64,000 nt of DNA from Isoptericola halotolerans (GCF_013149785.1 NZ_JABEZU010000005.1:248001-312000); one strand, 5' to 3'. Positions 16,953 to 26,599 are shown, counted from the stretch's first letter. A program made the numbers and translations. Notes: a model not told the origin generated them from the letters alone.

Positions 16953-18695
16953 TCAGGCGCGCAGCCAGACGGTCGTGTCGGCCGGCAGCGCACCTTCGTC
17001 CAGCGGCCCGGAGGCCAGGAGCACGTCGGCCCCGGGCAGGGCGACCGGCGTGGACGACAGGTTGGCGACCACGGCGACGTCACGGTTGACGAACGCGACG
17101 ACGTCGGGGGAGTCGGCCCAGGCGTCGAGCCAGGCGAGCCCGCCGTGCCCGAGGCCCTCCGCCCGGCGAGCGGCCAGCGCGGTGCGGTACAGCTCGAACG
17201 TGGAGCCGTCCACGCCGTACTGGGCGTCCGCCGCGTAGCGACGGTACGAGTCGGGCTGGGGGAGCCAGGTGGCCCCGGTCGGTCCGAAGCCGTAGCCCGG
17301 CGCGTCGGCCTCCCAGGGCAGGGGCACGCGGCAGCCGTCCCGGCCCGCCTCGGCGCCGTCGGTGCGGAAGTGGCCGGGGTCCTGGCGGACCTCGTTCGGC
17401 AGCGTCGTGTGCTCCGGGAGGCCGAGCTCCTCGCCCTGGTAGAGGTAGGCCGAGCCGGGCATGCCGAGCATGAGCAACGAGGCGGCCCGTGCCCGCCGCA
17501 GACCGAGCTCCTCGTCGGGCTGAGGGTCGGTGGCGAAGACACCGTTGGGCCGCGTCCCCGGGTCGGGCAGACCGAGGCGGGTGGCGTGCCGGACCACGTC
17601 GTGGTTGGACAGCACCCAGGTGGTCGGGGCGCCGACCTCGTCGTTGGCCTGGTACGAGGCCGCGATCACCCGGCGCAGTGCTGCCGCGTCCCACGCGGTG
17701 GTCAGGAAGGAGAAGTTGAAGGCCTGGTGCATCTCGTCCGGACGCACGTAGCGGGCGAGGCGGGACAGCGGCTCGACCCAGGCCTCCGCCACGAGGCAGC
17801 GGTCGCCGTCGTAGGCGGCGAGCACCTGGTGCCACGAGCGGTAGATCTCGTGCACGCCGTCCTGGTCGAACATCGGGCCCTGGTTGCCGGCGCCCGTGGA
17901 GCCGTCCTCGGGTGCGCCGGGGTCGGTGGGCTGCTCGTCGCTGCTGCCCTCCACCATCGACACCTGACCGTGCCAGTCGGGCAGGCCGTCCGCCTTGACC
18001 ATGCCGTGGGCGACGTCCACGCGGAAGCCGTCGACGCCCCGGTCGAGCCAGAAGCGCAGCACGTCCTCGAACTCGGCGCGTACCTCGGTGTGGTTCCAGT
18101 CGAGGTCGGGCTGCGAGGAGTCGAAGAGGTGCAGGTACCACTGGCCGTCCGGGACGCGGGTCCAGGCGGCGCCGCCGAAGATCGACTGCCAGTTGTTCGG
18201 CGGCTCGTCACCGCCGGGCCCCTTGCCGTCCCGGAAGATGTACCGGGCACGCTCGGCGGAGCCGGGGGCGGCGGCGAGCGCCTGCTGGAACCAGACGTGC
18301 TGGTCGGAGGTGTGGTTCGGGACCAGGTCCACGATGACCCGCATGCCGCGCTCGTGAGCGCCGGCGAGCATCGCGTCGAAGTCGTCGAGGGTGCCGAACA
18401 GCGGGTCGACGTCACGGTAGTCGGCGACGTCGTAGCCGGCGTCCTTCTGCGGGGACCGGTAGAACGGGGAGAGCCAGACGGCGTCGATGCCCAGGGTGCG
18501 CAGGTGGTCCAGGCGCGCGGTGATCCCCGGGATGTCCCCGATCCCGTCACCGTCGCCGTCGGCGAACGACCGCGGGTAGACCTGGTAGATCACGGCGTCG
18601 CGCCACCACTCCCGGGCGGTGTCGGACCCGACGTGCACGGTGGCGTCCGCGGCGAGCGCCGGCATGTTCGGGATGGTCGGCTCGGTGGTGGCCAT
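16953..18695 (-). CDS. GH13 alpha-glucosidase / oligo-1,6-glucosidase
   Basis: A 580-residue cytosolic glycoside hydrolase with no signal peptide. GH13 conserved regions are VDLVPNHTS (122-130), GFRVDVAHG with nucleophile Asp227, VAEAWVEP with acid/base Glu304, and LSNHDVVRH with Asp366. The acidic segment 246-275 between regions II and III is a common insert in actinobacterial alpha-1,4-glucosidases (AglA/MalL type). ATG at 18695 has GAGGAC upstream. It lies beside the LacI regulator and malEFG and probably cleaves imported maltose or maltodextrin to glucose. Substrate range (alpha-1,4 or alpha-1,6) is open. Confidence 0.9.
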   Translation of the reverse strand: MATTEPTIPNMPALAADATVHVGSDTAREWWRDAVIYQVYPRSFADGDGDGIGDIPGITARLDHLRTLGIDAVWLSPFYRSPQKDAGYDVADYRDVDPLFGTLDDFDAMLAGAHERGMRVIVDLVPNHTSDQHVWFQQALAAAPGSAERARYIFRDGKGPGGDEPPNNWQSIFGGAAWTRVPDGQWYLHLFDSSQPDLDWNHTEVRAEFEDVLRFWLDRGVDGFRVDVAHGMVKADGLPDWHGQVSMVEGSSDEQPTDPGAPEDGSTGAGNQGPMFDQDGVHEIYRSWHQVLAAYDGDRCLVAEAWVEPLSRLARYVRPDEMHQAFNFSFLTTAWDAAALRRVIAASYQANDEVGAPTTWVLSNHDVVRHATRLGLPDPGTRPNGVFATDPQPDEELGLRRARAASLLMLGMPGSAYLYQGEELGLPEHTTLPNEVRQDPGHFRTDGAEAGRDGCRVPLPWEADAPGYGFGPTGATWLPQPDSYRRYAADAQYGVDGSTFELYRTALAARRAEGLGHGGLAWLDAWADSPDVVAFVNRDVAVVANLSSTPVALPGADVLLASGPLDEGALPADTTVWLRA

Positions 18696-18882
18696 GGGGG
18701 TCCTCGAGGATTCGGCGAGTAGGTACGGCGGTCGAGTGTATGCGTTGCTGCAAGATTTTCACGAAGGGCTGCCGGGGCGTCCGGGCGTGTCCTGCTCGCC
18801 GCCCAGCCTGCGCGGCTCGCGGGCGGGCCGCAAACCGGCCGGTGACGTGCCCGACGGGTGGGGTGGGGCCGGGGCAAGCCCG

Positions 18883-19926
18883 TCAGACGCGGGGAACGAC
18901 GCCCGTCGACCCGCGCACGACCAGCTCGGGTGCGAACAGCAGCTCGGTCCGCGGAGCCCGGTCGCCGCCGATCTCCGTCAGCAGCGCGCTGACGGCCGCG
19001 TGGGCCATGGCCTCGACGGGCTGGCGCACGGTGGTCAGCGGCGGCTCGGTGAACGCGATCAGCGGGGCGTCGTCGTATCCCACGACCGAGACGTCCGTGG
19101 GCACGCGCAGGCCGCGCGAGCGTGCCGCCCGCACGACGCCGAGCGCCATGAGGTCGGAGCCGCACACCACGGCCGTGTGCGCGGAGGCGAAGAGCTCCGC
19201 ACCGGCGGCCTGCCCGCCCTCCAGCGTGTACAGCGTGCTGGTGACGTGCTCGCGGGCCTCGCGCTCGTCGGCCGCGAGCCCGTGACGGACCAGGGCGGCG
19301 GTGAACGCGGCGAGCTTGCGCTGGGCGGGGACGTAGCGTTCCGGGCCGATCGCGAGGCCGATCCGGCGGTGGCCGAGCGTGGTCAGGTGCTGGACGGCGA
19401 CGTCGACGCTGGCGGTGTCGTCGGGAGAGACGAAGGGGGCGTCGATCCCTGGCGCGTAGCCGTTGACGAGCACGATGGGGATGCCCTGGCCCCGCAGCAG
19501 CTCGTACCGGGTGTGGTCCGCGCGGGTGTCCGCGTGCAGGCCGGAGATGAAGACGATGCCGTCGACGGAGTGGTCCACGAGCGTGGAGACGTACTCGTCC
19601 TCCGTGGTGCCGCCGGGGGCCTGGGTGCACAGCAGCGGGGTGTACCCGTGCTGGGACAGGATCGACTCGACCGCCTGGGCGAAGGCGGGGAAGACGGGGT
19701 TGGTGAGCTCGGGCACGACGAGGCCGACGAGGCCGGCGGAGCGGGCCCGCAGTGCCGAGGGTCGTTCGTAGCCCAGGACGTCCAGGGCTGCCAGGACGGA
19801 CTGACGGGTCGAGCTGGCGACCCCCGGTTTGCCGTTGAGCACGCGCGAGACCGTCGCGGTGGAGACGCCGGCCTGTTCGGCCAGGTCGCTCAGTCGGGTT
19901 CGCACGCCGCCGATGGTAGGGGACAA
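18883..19926 (-). CDS. LacI-family transcriptional regulator of the maltose locus
   Basis: A LacI/GalR repressor of about 340-347 residues. The N-terminal helix-turn-helix RLSDLAEQAGVSTATVSRVL is followed by the hinge and a periplasmic-binding-like sensor domain for sugar. Two starts are possible. TTG at 19926 has AGGAGG only four bases upstream. GTG at 19905 has a -10-like TACCAT (19913-19918) seven bases upstream and would be leaderless. It is divergent from malE and on the same strand as the glucosidase gene. Palindromes in the intergenic region are its probable operators, so it should repress both sides in the absence of maltodextrin. Confidence 0.9.
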   Translation of the reverse strand: MSPTIGGVRTRLSDLAEQAGVSTATVSRVLNGKPGVASSTRQSVLAALDVLGYERPSALRARSAGLVGLVVPELTNPVFPAFAQAVESILSQHGYTPLLCTQAPGGTTEDEYVSTLVDHSVDGIVFISGLHADTRADHTRYELLRGQGIPIVLVNGYAPGIDAPFVSPDDTASVDVAVQHLTTLGHRRIGLAIGPERYVPAQRKLAAFTAALVRHGLAADEREAREHVTSTLYTLEGGQAAGAELFASAHTAVVCGSDLMALGVVRAARSRGLRVPTDVSVVGYDDAPLIAFTEPPLTTVRQPVEAMAHAAVSALLTEIGGDRAPRTELLFAPELVVRGSTGVVPRV

Positions 19927-19982
19927 CGGACCTCCTCGTCCTGGGCGCCCGGTGCGTGGACGCGCGGTATGACGCCGTGTTG

Positions 19983-20009
19983 CAGAAACGTTATTGCAAG
20001 ACCTTGCAA
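19983..20009. promoter_or_regulatory. Tandem LacI-type operators before malE
   Basis: TTGCAAGACCTTGCAA (19994-20009) is palindromic apart from its two central bases. TGCAG at 19981-19985 and the shared TTGCAA at 19994-19999 could form a second, overlapping imperfect site. Similar TTGCAA half-sites occur in MalR-type operators of actinobacteria. A related half-site (TTGCTGCAAG, 18744-18753) lies before the glucosidase gene. Confidence 0.65.
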
Positions 20010-20100
20010 AAACTGATCGTACCTCTTAGGTTCGTCCCTCAGCAGGGCCCACCGGGTGCGTAGCTCACCGGGCCGACCGACTCATGCTGGGAGTACCACG

Positions 20101-21348
20101 ATGCGACGGAGCATCCTTCTTGCCTCCGCCCTGGTCACCACGCTCGCCCTCACGGCGTGCGGGACCGACGACACGGGCGAGGCGGCAGCGGACGAGAGTG
20201 CCGCCGCCGACGAGACCACCGAGCCCGCCGGCGACGGCGGCACGCTCACGGTCTGGGTCGACGAGACCCGCCAGGACGCCGTGGCGGCCGCTGCCGAGGC
20301 GTTCGAGTCCGAGACGGGTGCGGAGGTCGAGCTCGTCCTCAAGCCCTTCGAGGACATCCGCGCGGACTTCATCGCGCAGGTCCCCACCGGCGAGGGTCCC
20401 GACGTGACCGTCGGCGCCCACGACTGGCTCGGCGAGCTCATCACCAACGGTGTCGTCGCCCCCGTCGAGCTCGGTGACACCGCCGCGGAGTTCGAGGAGG
20501 TCGCCGTCCAGGCGTTCACCGCCGACGGCCAGGTCTACGGCCTGCCGTACGCGATCGAGAACATCGCGTTGATCCGCAACACCGAGCTCGCGGACTCCGC
20601 GCCGGCCACCTGGGACGACGCGATCGCCGCCGGCGAGGACGCCGGGACGAAGTTCCCCTTCCTCATCCAGTCCGACGGGGAGAACGGTGACCCGTACACC
20701 TACTACCCCTTCCAGACGTCGTTCGGCGCCCCCGTCTTCGAGCAGAACGCCGACGGTTCCTACACCCCCGAGCTCGCCATGGGTGGCGAGAACGGCGAGG
20801 CCTACGCCCAGTGGCTCGCCGACCAGGGCGAGGCCGGCAACCTGACGATCGACACCACCTACGACATCTCCGTCGAGGCCTTCGCCAACGGCGAGTCGCC
20901 GTTCATCGTGGGTGGCCCGTGGATGCTCGAGCAGTTCGCCGACCTCGACCTCGCCATCGACCCGGTCCCCGCAGCAGGGGACGAGGCGGCGCAGCCGTTC
21001 GTGGGCGTCCAGGGCTTCTACGTCAGCGCCCGCAGCGAGAACGCCCTGCTCGCCAACGACTTCCTCGTCAACTTCCTGTCCACGGAGGAGGCGCAGACCG
21101 CGCTCTTCGAGGCGGGTGGCCGTCCGCCGGCCCTCACCGCCGCCGCCGACGCGGCGTCGTCCGACCCCATCGTCGCGGGCTTCCGTGAGGTCGGCGCCGA
21201 CGCCGTGCCGATGCCGTCGATCCCGGAGATGGGCTCGGTCTGGGCCTTCTGGGGTGTCACCGAGGCGGGCATCATCTCGGGCAAGGCCGAACCGGCCGAG
21301 GCCTGGAACAAGATGATCTCGGACATCGAAGGGGCCCTCGGCTCCTGA
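20101..21348 (+). CDS. malE: Maltose/maltodextrin-binding lipoprotein
   Basis: A 415-residue extracellular solute-binding protein (family 1). A signal peptide with lipobox LTAC (Cys20) is followed by an acidic linker. The binding-protein core includes LTVWVDETRQDAVAAAAEAF and FPFLIQSDGENGDPYTYYPF, which resembles the MalE segment around the sugar site. ATG at 20101 has GGGAG upstream. It is the first gene of malEFG, and a strong hairpin separates it from malF, which usually gives more binding protein than permease. Together with the adjacent GH13 enzymes this supports maltodextrin as substrate. Confidence 0.92.
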   Translation: MRRSILLASALVTTLALTACGTDDTGEAAADESAAADETTEPAGDGGTLTVWVDETRQDAVAAAAEAFESETGAEVELVLKPFEDIRADFIAQVPTGEGPDVTVGAHDWLGELITNGVVAPVELGDTAAEFEEVAVQAFTADGQVYGLPYAIENIALIRNTELADSAPATWDDAIAAGEDAGTKFPFLIQSDGENGDPYTYYPFQTSFGAPVFEQNADGSYTPELAMGGENGEAYAQWLADQGEAGNLTIDTTYDISVEAFANGESPFIVGGPWMLEQFADLDLAIDPVPAAGDEAAQPFVGVQGFYVSARSENALLANDFLVNFLSTEEAQTALFEAGGRPPALTAAADAASSDPIVAGFREVGADAVPMPSIPEMGSVWAFWGVTEAGIISGKAEPAEAWNKMISDIEGALGS

Positions 21349-21358
21349 CGTACCAGCA

Positions 21359-21395
21359 CACGACGGGCCGTGGCGGCACGCCACGGCCCGTCGTG
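21359..21395 (+). terminator. Intercistronic hairpin between malE and malF
   Basis: A perfect 16-bp stem (21359-21374 with 21380-21395) has a five-base loop. It lies 11 bases after malE and 21 before malF, so it may act as a partial terminator or mRNA stabiliser. Confidence 0.65.
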
Positions 21396-21415
21396 CGACC
21401 TCGGAAGGCACTGCG

Positions 21416-23071
21416 ATGACCGATCTGCAGCACCCCGGCGCCCCGCGCGCCACCGTCGAGCGCCCGGGCCCGGGCGCCGGCTCCACGCTCCCGCCGGAGC
21501 CGTCCCGCGGACGCCGGGTCCGTCCCGACGAGTCCCCGGCGCGCCGTCTCGGGCCCGGGTTCCTCGCCAAGCTCGCGATGATGGCCGTCGTCGACGCGTT
21601 CGGCGTCTACGTGGTCTGGTCGGCGTGGGTGGCCGAGGCGTGGGTCATCCTCGGGGCGATGCTCGCCATGCTCGCGGTGGCCAACTGGGTGTACTTCTCC
21701 CGGCGCACGGTGCCGCTGAAGTACGTGCTGCCCGGCCTGATCTTCCTGTTCACCTTCCAGATCTTCACGATCGCGTACACCGGGTGGGTGGCGTTCACCA
21801 ACTACGGTGACGGCCACAACTCCACCAAGGACGACGCGATCACCGCCCTGCTCGCGCAGAACGAGCGTCGCGTCGAGGACTCGCCCAGCCTGCCGCTGAC
21901 CGTCGTCACCGACGGTGACGAGCTCGGGTTCGCCGTCGTCCGGCCGGACGGCACGACGGCGGCCGGCAGCGCGGACACGGCGCTCGCTCCCGTCGACGCC
22001 ACCGTCGACGAGGGCCGCATCACCGCCGTCGACGGCTGGGAGGTGCTGGACCGCCAGGAGATCCTCGAGAGGCAGGGCGAGGTCACCACCCTGCGGGTGC
22101 CCGCCTCCGAGGACCCGAACGACGGATCGGTCCGCACCCAGGACGCACGCACCGGGTACCTCTTCACCCCGGCGCTCGTCTACGACGAGGTCGCCGACAC
22201 GATGACGGACACCACGACCGGGGCCGTCTACGCCCCCAACGACGAGGGCCAGTTCGAGGCGGCGGACGGCTCCACCCTGCAGGTGGGCTGGCGGGTGTTC
22301 ATCGGCTTCGACAACTTCACCACGGCGTTCAGCGACTCGCGGTACGCCGGGCCCTTCTTCCAGGTCGTCGTGTGGACCTTCGTGTTCGCCTTCACGTCGG
22401 TCGCCACCACGTTCCTGCTCGGGATGTTCCTGGCGACCGCCTTCAACGCCCCGATCCGCGGGCGCAGGGTCTACCGCACGCTGCTGATCCTGCCGTACGC
22501 CATCCCGGGGTTCGTCGCCCCGCTGCTGTGGTCCGGCCTGCTCAACCGCAGCTTCGGGTTCGTCAACCAGGTGCTCCTCGGAGGGGCGGCGGTCCCGTGG
22601 CTCACCGACCCGTTGCTGGCGAAGTTCTCGATCATCGCCGTCAACCTGTGGCTCGGCTTCCCCTACATGTTCCTCATCTGCACCGGGGCGCTGCAGTCCT
22701 TGCCGACCGACGTGATGGAGGCCGCGAAGATCGACGGCGCCGGCCGGTTGCGCACCTGGCGCTCGGTGACGCTGCCGCTGCTGCTGGTCTCGACGACGCC
22801 GCTGCTCATCTCGAGCTTCGCCTTCAACTTCAACAACTTCGCGCTGATCTACATGCTCACGGGGGGCGGGCCGCGGTTCGCCGACGCCTCCGTGCCGCTG
22901 GGTCACACCGACATCCTCATCACGATGGTGTACGCCGTGGCCGGCCTGGACGGCAGCGCGCCCAAGAACTTCGGGCTCGCCAGTGCGCTGTCGATCGTCA
23001 TCTTCGTGATCATCGCGACGATCTCGGCCATCGCCTTCAAGCGGACCCGCTCGCTCGAGGAGATCAACTGA
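21416..23071 (+). CDS. malF: Maltodextrin ABC transporter permease MalF
   Basis: A 551-residue inner-membrane permease. A proline-rich cytosolic N terminus (about 50 residues) precedes the first helices. A large outer loop of some 170 residues (about 140-300) corresponds to the MalF P2 loop that contacts MalE. The ABC-ATPase contact motif EAAKIDGAGRLRTWRSVTLP lies near residues 438-457. GGAAGG precedes the ATG. The gene ends one base before malG. No ATPase gene is in the cluster, so a shared MsiK-type ATPase elsewhere in the genome is likely, as in other actinobacteria. Confidence 0.93.
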   Translation: MTDLQHPGAPRATVERPGPGAGSTLPPEPSRGRRVRPDESPARRLGPGFLAKLAMMAVVDAFGVYVVWSAWVAEAWVILGAMLAMLAVANWVYFSRRTVPLKYVLPGLIFLFTFQIFTIAYTGWVAFTNYGDGHNSTKDDAITALLAQNERRVEDSPSLPLTVVTDGDELGFAVVRPDGTTAAGSADTALAPVDATVDEGRITAVDGWEVLDRQEILERQGEVTTLRVPASEDPNDGSVRTQDARTGYLFTPALVYDEVADTMTDTTTGAVYAPNDEGQFEAADGSTLQVGWRVFIGFDNFTTAFSDSRYAGPFFQVVVWTFVFAFTSVATTFLLGMFLATAFNAPIRGRRVYRTLLILPYAIPGFVAPLLWSGLLNRSFGFVNQVLLGGAAVPWLTDPLLAKFSIIAVNLWLGFPYMFLICTGALQSLPTDVMEAAKIDGAGRLRTWRSVTLPLLLVSTTPLLISSFAFNFNNFALIYMLTGGGPRFADASVPLGHTDILITMVYAVAGLDGSAPKNFGLASALSIVIFVIIATISAIAFKRTRSLEEIN

Positions 23072-23072
23072 C

Positions 23073-23987
23073 ATGACCGCCACCATCCTCCCCGAGGGGC
23101 GCGCCACCGGTCGTCCGTCGCCGCCCGCCGCCCGCCGTCGGACACCGGGCCGCTGGTTCGCGGACACCGGCTGGCGCCACCTCGTCGGTGTCGTGTTCGT
23201 CGTGTACGCGGTCTTCCCGATCGTCTACGTGCTGTCCGCGTCCCTGTCCGCCGGCGGGACCCTGACGGGCTCCAACCAGCTCTTCGACACGATCAGCGGC
23301 GACAACTACGCGGCGCTGGCCGGCACGAGGTTCTGGTCGTGGTTCGCCAACTCGGTCCAGGTGGCCGTGGTGACGTCGATCGGCACCGTGCTCATGGGCG
23401 CCGCCGCGGCGTACGCGTTCAGCCGGTTCCGCTTCGAGGGGCGCCGCGCGGGGCTGACGACCCTGCTGATCGTGCAGATGTTCCCGCAGATGCTCGCGTT
23501 CGTGGCGATCTTCCTGCTGCTGATCAGCCTCGGTGAGGTCGTGCCGGCCCTGGGCCTGAACTCCAAGGTGGCGCTCGTGTGCGTCTACCTGGGTGGCGCC
23601 CTGGGGGTGAACACGTTCCTGATGTACGGGTTCTTCAACACGATCCCGCGCGAGCTGGACGAGGCGGCGAAGATCGACGGCGCGACGCACGCCCAGACGT
23701 ACTGGACGATCATCCTGCGCCTGGTCACCCCGATCCTCGCGGTCGTGGCGCTGCTGTCCATCATCGCGACGTTCGGCGAGTTCGTCATCGCCCGCGTGCT
23801 GCTGCAGTCGGAGTCGAACTGGACCCTCGCGGTGGGGCTCTACTCCTGGGTGTCCAGCCTGCTCGAGGCGAACTGGGGCCTCTTCGCGGCGGGAGCGGTG
23901 ATCTCCACGATCCCGATCCTCGTGCTGTTCCTGTTCCTGCAGAAGTTCATCGTCGGCGGGCTGACGGCCGGATCGGTGAAGGGCTGA
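23073..23987 (+). CDS. malG: Maltodextrin ABC transporter permease MalG
   Basis: A 304-residue permease with six helices. The EAA loop ELDEAAKIDGATHAQTYWTI (about residues 188-207) contacts the ATPase, and the C terminus VGGLTAGSVKG is the classic MalG ending. It starts one base after the malF stop. It forms the channel with MalF. Confidence 0.94.
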   Translation: MTATILPEGRATGRPSPPAARRRTPGRWFADTGWRHLVGVVFVVYAVFPIVYVLSASLSAGGTLTGSNQLFDTISGDNYAALAGTRFWSWFANSVQVAVVTSIGTVLMGAAAAYAFSRFRFEGRRAGLTTLLIVQMFPQMLAFVAIFLLLISLGEVVPALGLNSKVALVCVYLGGALGVNTFLMYGFFNTIPRELDEAAKIDGATHAQTYWTIILRLVTPILAVVALLSIIATFGEFVIARVLLQSESNWTLAVGLYSWVSSLLEANWGLFAAGAVISTIPILVLFLFLQKFIVGGLTAGSVKG

Positions 23988-24041
23988 GGAACGTCCTGCC
24001 GGGCTGTGGCGGGGCTCACACCGTGCCTCTAGCCTGGGCGC

Positions 24042-24614
24042 ATGACCGATGACACGCGCAGCTACTCCCCGGACCTGCGGCGCCTGACCGACGCCGCCGA
24101 CGACTCGTTCTCCGTGCGCCGTGCGTACGGTGAGCCCTACGAGCACCAGGGTCATCTCATCGTCCCCGTCGCCAAGGTGTGGGGAGGCATCGGGACCGGC
24201 TCCGGCGGCGGTGCCGGGACCGGCGCGGGCCACGGCTCGGGTCAGGGGACGGGCACCGGCAAGGGCTCCGGTCACCTGGCCGGCTGGTCGAGGTCCTTCC
24301 AGGCCGGGTCACGGTCGGAGACCGCGGGCGGCGACGCGGGCGACGACTCTGCCAACGGCTCCGACGCCGGTGACGCCTCCGGCGACGCCCAGGGAGAGAT
24401 CCGCGGCGAGACCCACGGGGAGGGCTCCGGCGAGGGTGGTGGCGGCGGCGGTGGCTACGGTCTGCAGGTGAAGCCGCTCGGCGTCTACGTCGTGTCGGCC
24501 GAGGGAGCCCGCTGGCAGCCCGTGCTGGACCTGAACAAGGCGATCCTCGGCGGACAGATCGTCGGGATCGCGATCGCGCTCGCCGCCGGGTGGGCGATCG
24601 GCCGCCGCCGCTGA
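24042..24614 (+). CDS. GerW/YtfJ-like glycine-rich protein
   Basis: A 190-residue protein. The N-terminal part FSVRRAYGEPYEHQGHLIVPVAKVWGGIG and the later GGGGGGGYGLQVKPLGVYVVSAEG match the GerW (YtfJ) spore-protein pattern of GEPI...IIPVSKV and a Gly-rich block before a beta strand. Here a longer low-complexity insert of Gly, Ser, Thr, Asp and Glu (about 50-140) separates the halves. A hydrophobic C terminus (about 168-185) ending GRRR could anchor it in the membrane. GerW is best known from endospore formers, but relatives occur in non-sporulating actinobacteria with unknown roles. The start is probably leaderless (TAGCCT six bases before ATG). Confidence 0.7.
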   Translation: MTDDTRSYSPDLRRLTDAADDSFSVRRAYGEPYEHQGHLIVPVAKVWGGIGTGSGGGAGTGAGHGSGQGTGTGKGSGHLAGWSRSFQAGSRSETAGGDAGDDSANGSDAGDASGDAQGEIRGETHGEGSGEGGGGGGGYGLQVKPLGVYVVSAEGARWQPVLDLNKAILGGQIVGIAIALAAGWAIGRRR

Positions 24615-24666
24615 CCGGCTCCTGAGGGCCTCGGTCGGCGCGGGGGCCGCCGACCGAGAGGATCTC

Positions 24667-26559
24667 ATGCATCGCATCCGTGCCGTGACCAACCTGCTCG
24701 ACCAGCCGCACCACGACGGGTCGGCGCTGCACGTCCCGGAGGGGACCCCGACGCTCGGCGACCGTGTCCCCGTCCGGGTCCGCGTGCCGCAGGCCGCCGG
24801 TGTCGACCGGGTGTGGTTGCGGACGGTCCGCGACGGCGAGCCGCGGCTCTCCGAGGCGGTGCGCGACGGTGACACCCCGGGCGGCGAGGCGTCGTTCGTC
24901 ACCGAGGTGGACGTGCACAACCCGGTGACCCCCTACCGGTTCCTGCTCGACGGGTCGGGCGGCTACCGCTGGCTCGACGGACGCGGGGTGCACGACCGCG
25001 ACGTGCCCGACGCCGGCAGCTTCCGCCTCACGACGCACGCCCCCGCCCCGGCCTGGCTGGGGGACGGCCTGGTCTACCAGGTCTTCCCCGACCGTTTCGC
25101 GCGCTCGGGCGCGGCGAGCGACCGGGCGGTGCCGGACTGGGCGGCCCCGGCGGCGTGGGACGACGAGCCCGCCGGTGACGGGGTGCTCGCCGGGACCCAG
25201 CTCTACGGCGGCGACCTCGACGGCATCACCGAGCACCTCGACCACCTGGTGGCGCTCGGCGTGGGCACGGTCTACCTGACCCCGGTGTTCCCCGGACGCT
25301 CCAACCACCGGTACGACGCCTCCACCTTCGACCACGTCGACCCGCTGCTCGGCGGGGACGAGGCCTACGCGCGGCTCTCGGCGGCCGTGCACGCCCGGGG
25401 CATGCGGCTGATGGGCGACATCACCACCAACCACACCGGGCAGGAGCACGAGTGGTTCGCCCGCGCGCTGGCCGACCCGACGTCGCCCGAGCGCGGCATG
25501 TACGTGTGGGACGAGCCCGGACGGCCCGACGTCGCGACGACGCCCGACGGCGCGGGGTACGCCGCGTGGCTGGGCTTCGGTTCCCTGCCGAAGCTCGACT
25601 GGTCCTCACCCGAGACCTGGCGCCGCCTGGTCACCGGCGACCGGGCCCCGATCACGCGCTACCTCCGCGAGCCGTTCGGCCTGGACGGGTGGCGCGTCGA
25701 CGTGGCGAACATGACCGGCCGGTGGGGGAGCGCGGACCGGGCGCACGACGTCGCACGCGAGCTGCGTGCCGCCGTCGTCGGGGAGCGCCCGGACGCGGGG
25801 CTGATCGCCGAGCACTTCCACGACGCGACGCACGACCTGCTGGCCGGTGGCTGGCACGCCAACATGAACTACACGGGTTTCACGCGCCCGGCCTGGTCGT
25901 GGCTCGCCCAGCACGGCTCGCCCGTGGCGGCGCACGGGCTGCCGGTGGCCGGTGTCCGGCGTCCGGGCTCGGCCATGGTCGCGGCGATGCGCGACTTCGA
26001 CGCCGCGGTCCCGTGGTCGGTCACCGCACGGCAGTGGAACCTGCTCGGTTCGCACGACACGCCGCGGCTGGCGACCGTCGTCGGTTCGGCCGAGCTGGTC
26101 GAGGTCGCCGCGACGCTGCTGTTCACCTACCCCGGCACACCCGTCGTCTTCGCCGGCGACGAGGTCGGCGCCACGGGGGACAACGGCGAGCACGCCCGGA
26201 CCACCATGGCCTGGGACCAGGGCGCTCGCGGGGGCGGGCCGCGCTGGGACGCCGCGACCCTGGACGTGTACCGGCGGCTGTCGGCCGTGCGGAGAGGATC
26301 GTCGGCGCTGCGCGACGGCGGCCTGCGGTGGGCCGTGGTGACCGAGGACGCCGTGGTGTTCCTGCGCGAGTCGCCGACGGAGCGCGTGCTGGTGGTGCTG
26401 GCCCGCGGGCCCTGGGCGGGTGCGGTGCTGCCCGGCCACCTGGTGGCACCGGGCGCGTCGCCCGAACCGCTGTACGGGCAGGTCGAGGTGCGCGCGACGG
26501 AGGCCGGGATCGTCGTGCCGGGGGACGGCCCCGGAGTCGGGGTGCACCGGCTCGCCTGA
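24667..26559 (+). CDS. GH13 neopullulanase/cyclomaltodextrinase-like glycosidase
   Basis: A 630-residue enzyme without a signal peptide. An N-terminal beta-sandwich of about 125 residues (CBM34-like) precedes the GH13 barrel. Conserved residues are DITTNHTG (251-258), GWRVDVANM with nucleophile Asp345, IAEHF with Glu382, and GSHDTPR with Asp464. The domain order suits cyclomaltodextrinase, neopullulanase or maltogenic amylase (GH13_20 type) that cleaves imported maltodextrins. GAGAGGA precedes the ATG. It stands on the malEFG strand, separated only by the GerW-like gene, so joint use with the transporter is likely but not shown. Confidence 0.85.
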   Translation: MHRIRAVTNLLDQPHHDGSALHVPEGTPTLGDRVPVRVRVPQAAGVDRVWLRTVRDGEPRLSEAVRDGDTPGGEASFVTEVDVHNPVTPYRFLLDGSGGYRWLDGRGVHDRDVPDAGSFRLTTHAPAPAWLGDGLVYQVFPDRFARSGAASDRAVPDWAAPAAWDDEPAGDGVLAGTQLYGGDLDGITEHLDHLVALGVGTVYLTPVFPGRSNHRYDASTFDHVDPLLGGDEAYARLSAAVHARGMRLMGDITTNHTGQEHEWFARALADPTSPERGMYVWDEPGRPDVATTPDGAGYAAWLGFGSLPKLDWSSPETWRRLVTGDRAPITRYLREPFGLDGWRVDVANMTGRWGSADRAHDVARELRAAVVGERPDAGLIAEHFHDATHDLLAGGWHANMNYTGFTRPAWSWLAQHGSPVAAHGLPVAGVRRPGSAMVAAMRDFDAAVPWSVTARQWNLLGSHDTPRLATVVGSAELVEVAATLLFTYPGTPVVFAGDEVGATGDNGEHARTTMAWDQGARGGGPRWDAATLDVYRRLSAVRRGSSALRDGGLRWAVVTEDAVVFLRESPTERVLVVLARGPWAGAVLPGHLVAPGASPEPLYGQVEVRATEAGIVVPGDGPGVGVHRLA

Positions 26560-26599
26560 CACCCTCCCTGCAGCAGCAGCGCTGTGGCAGCATCGGGGC

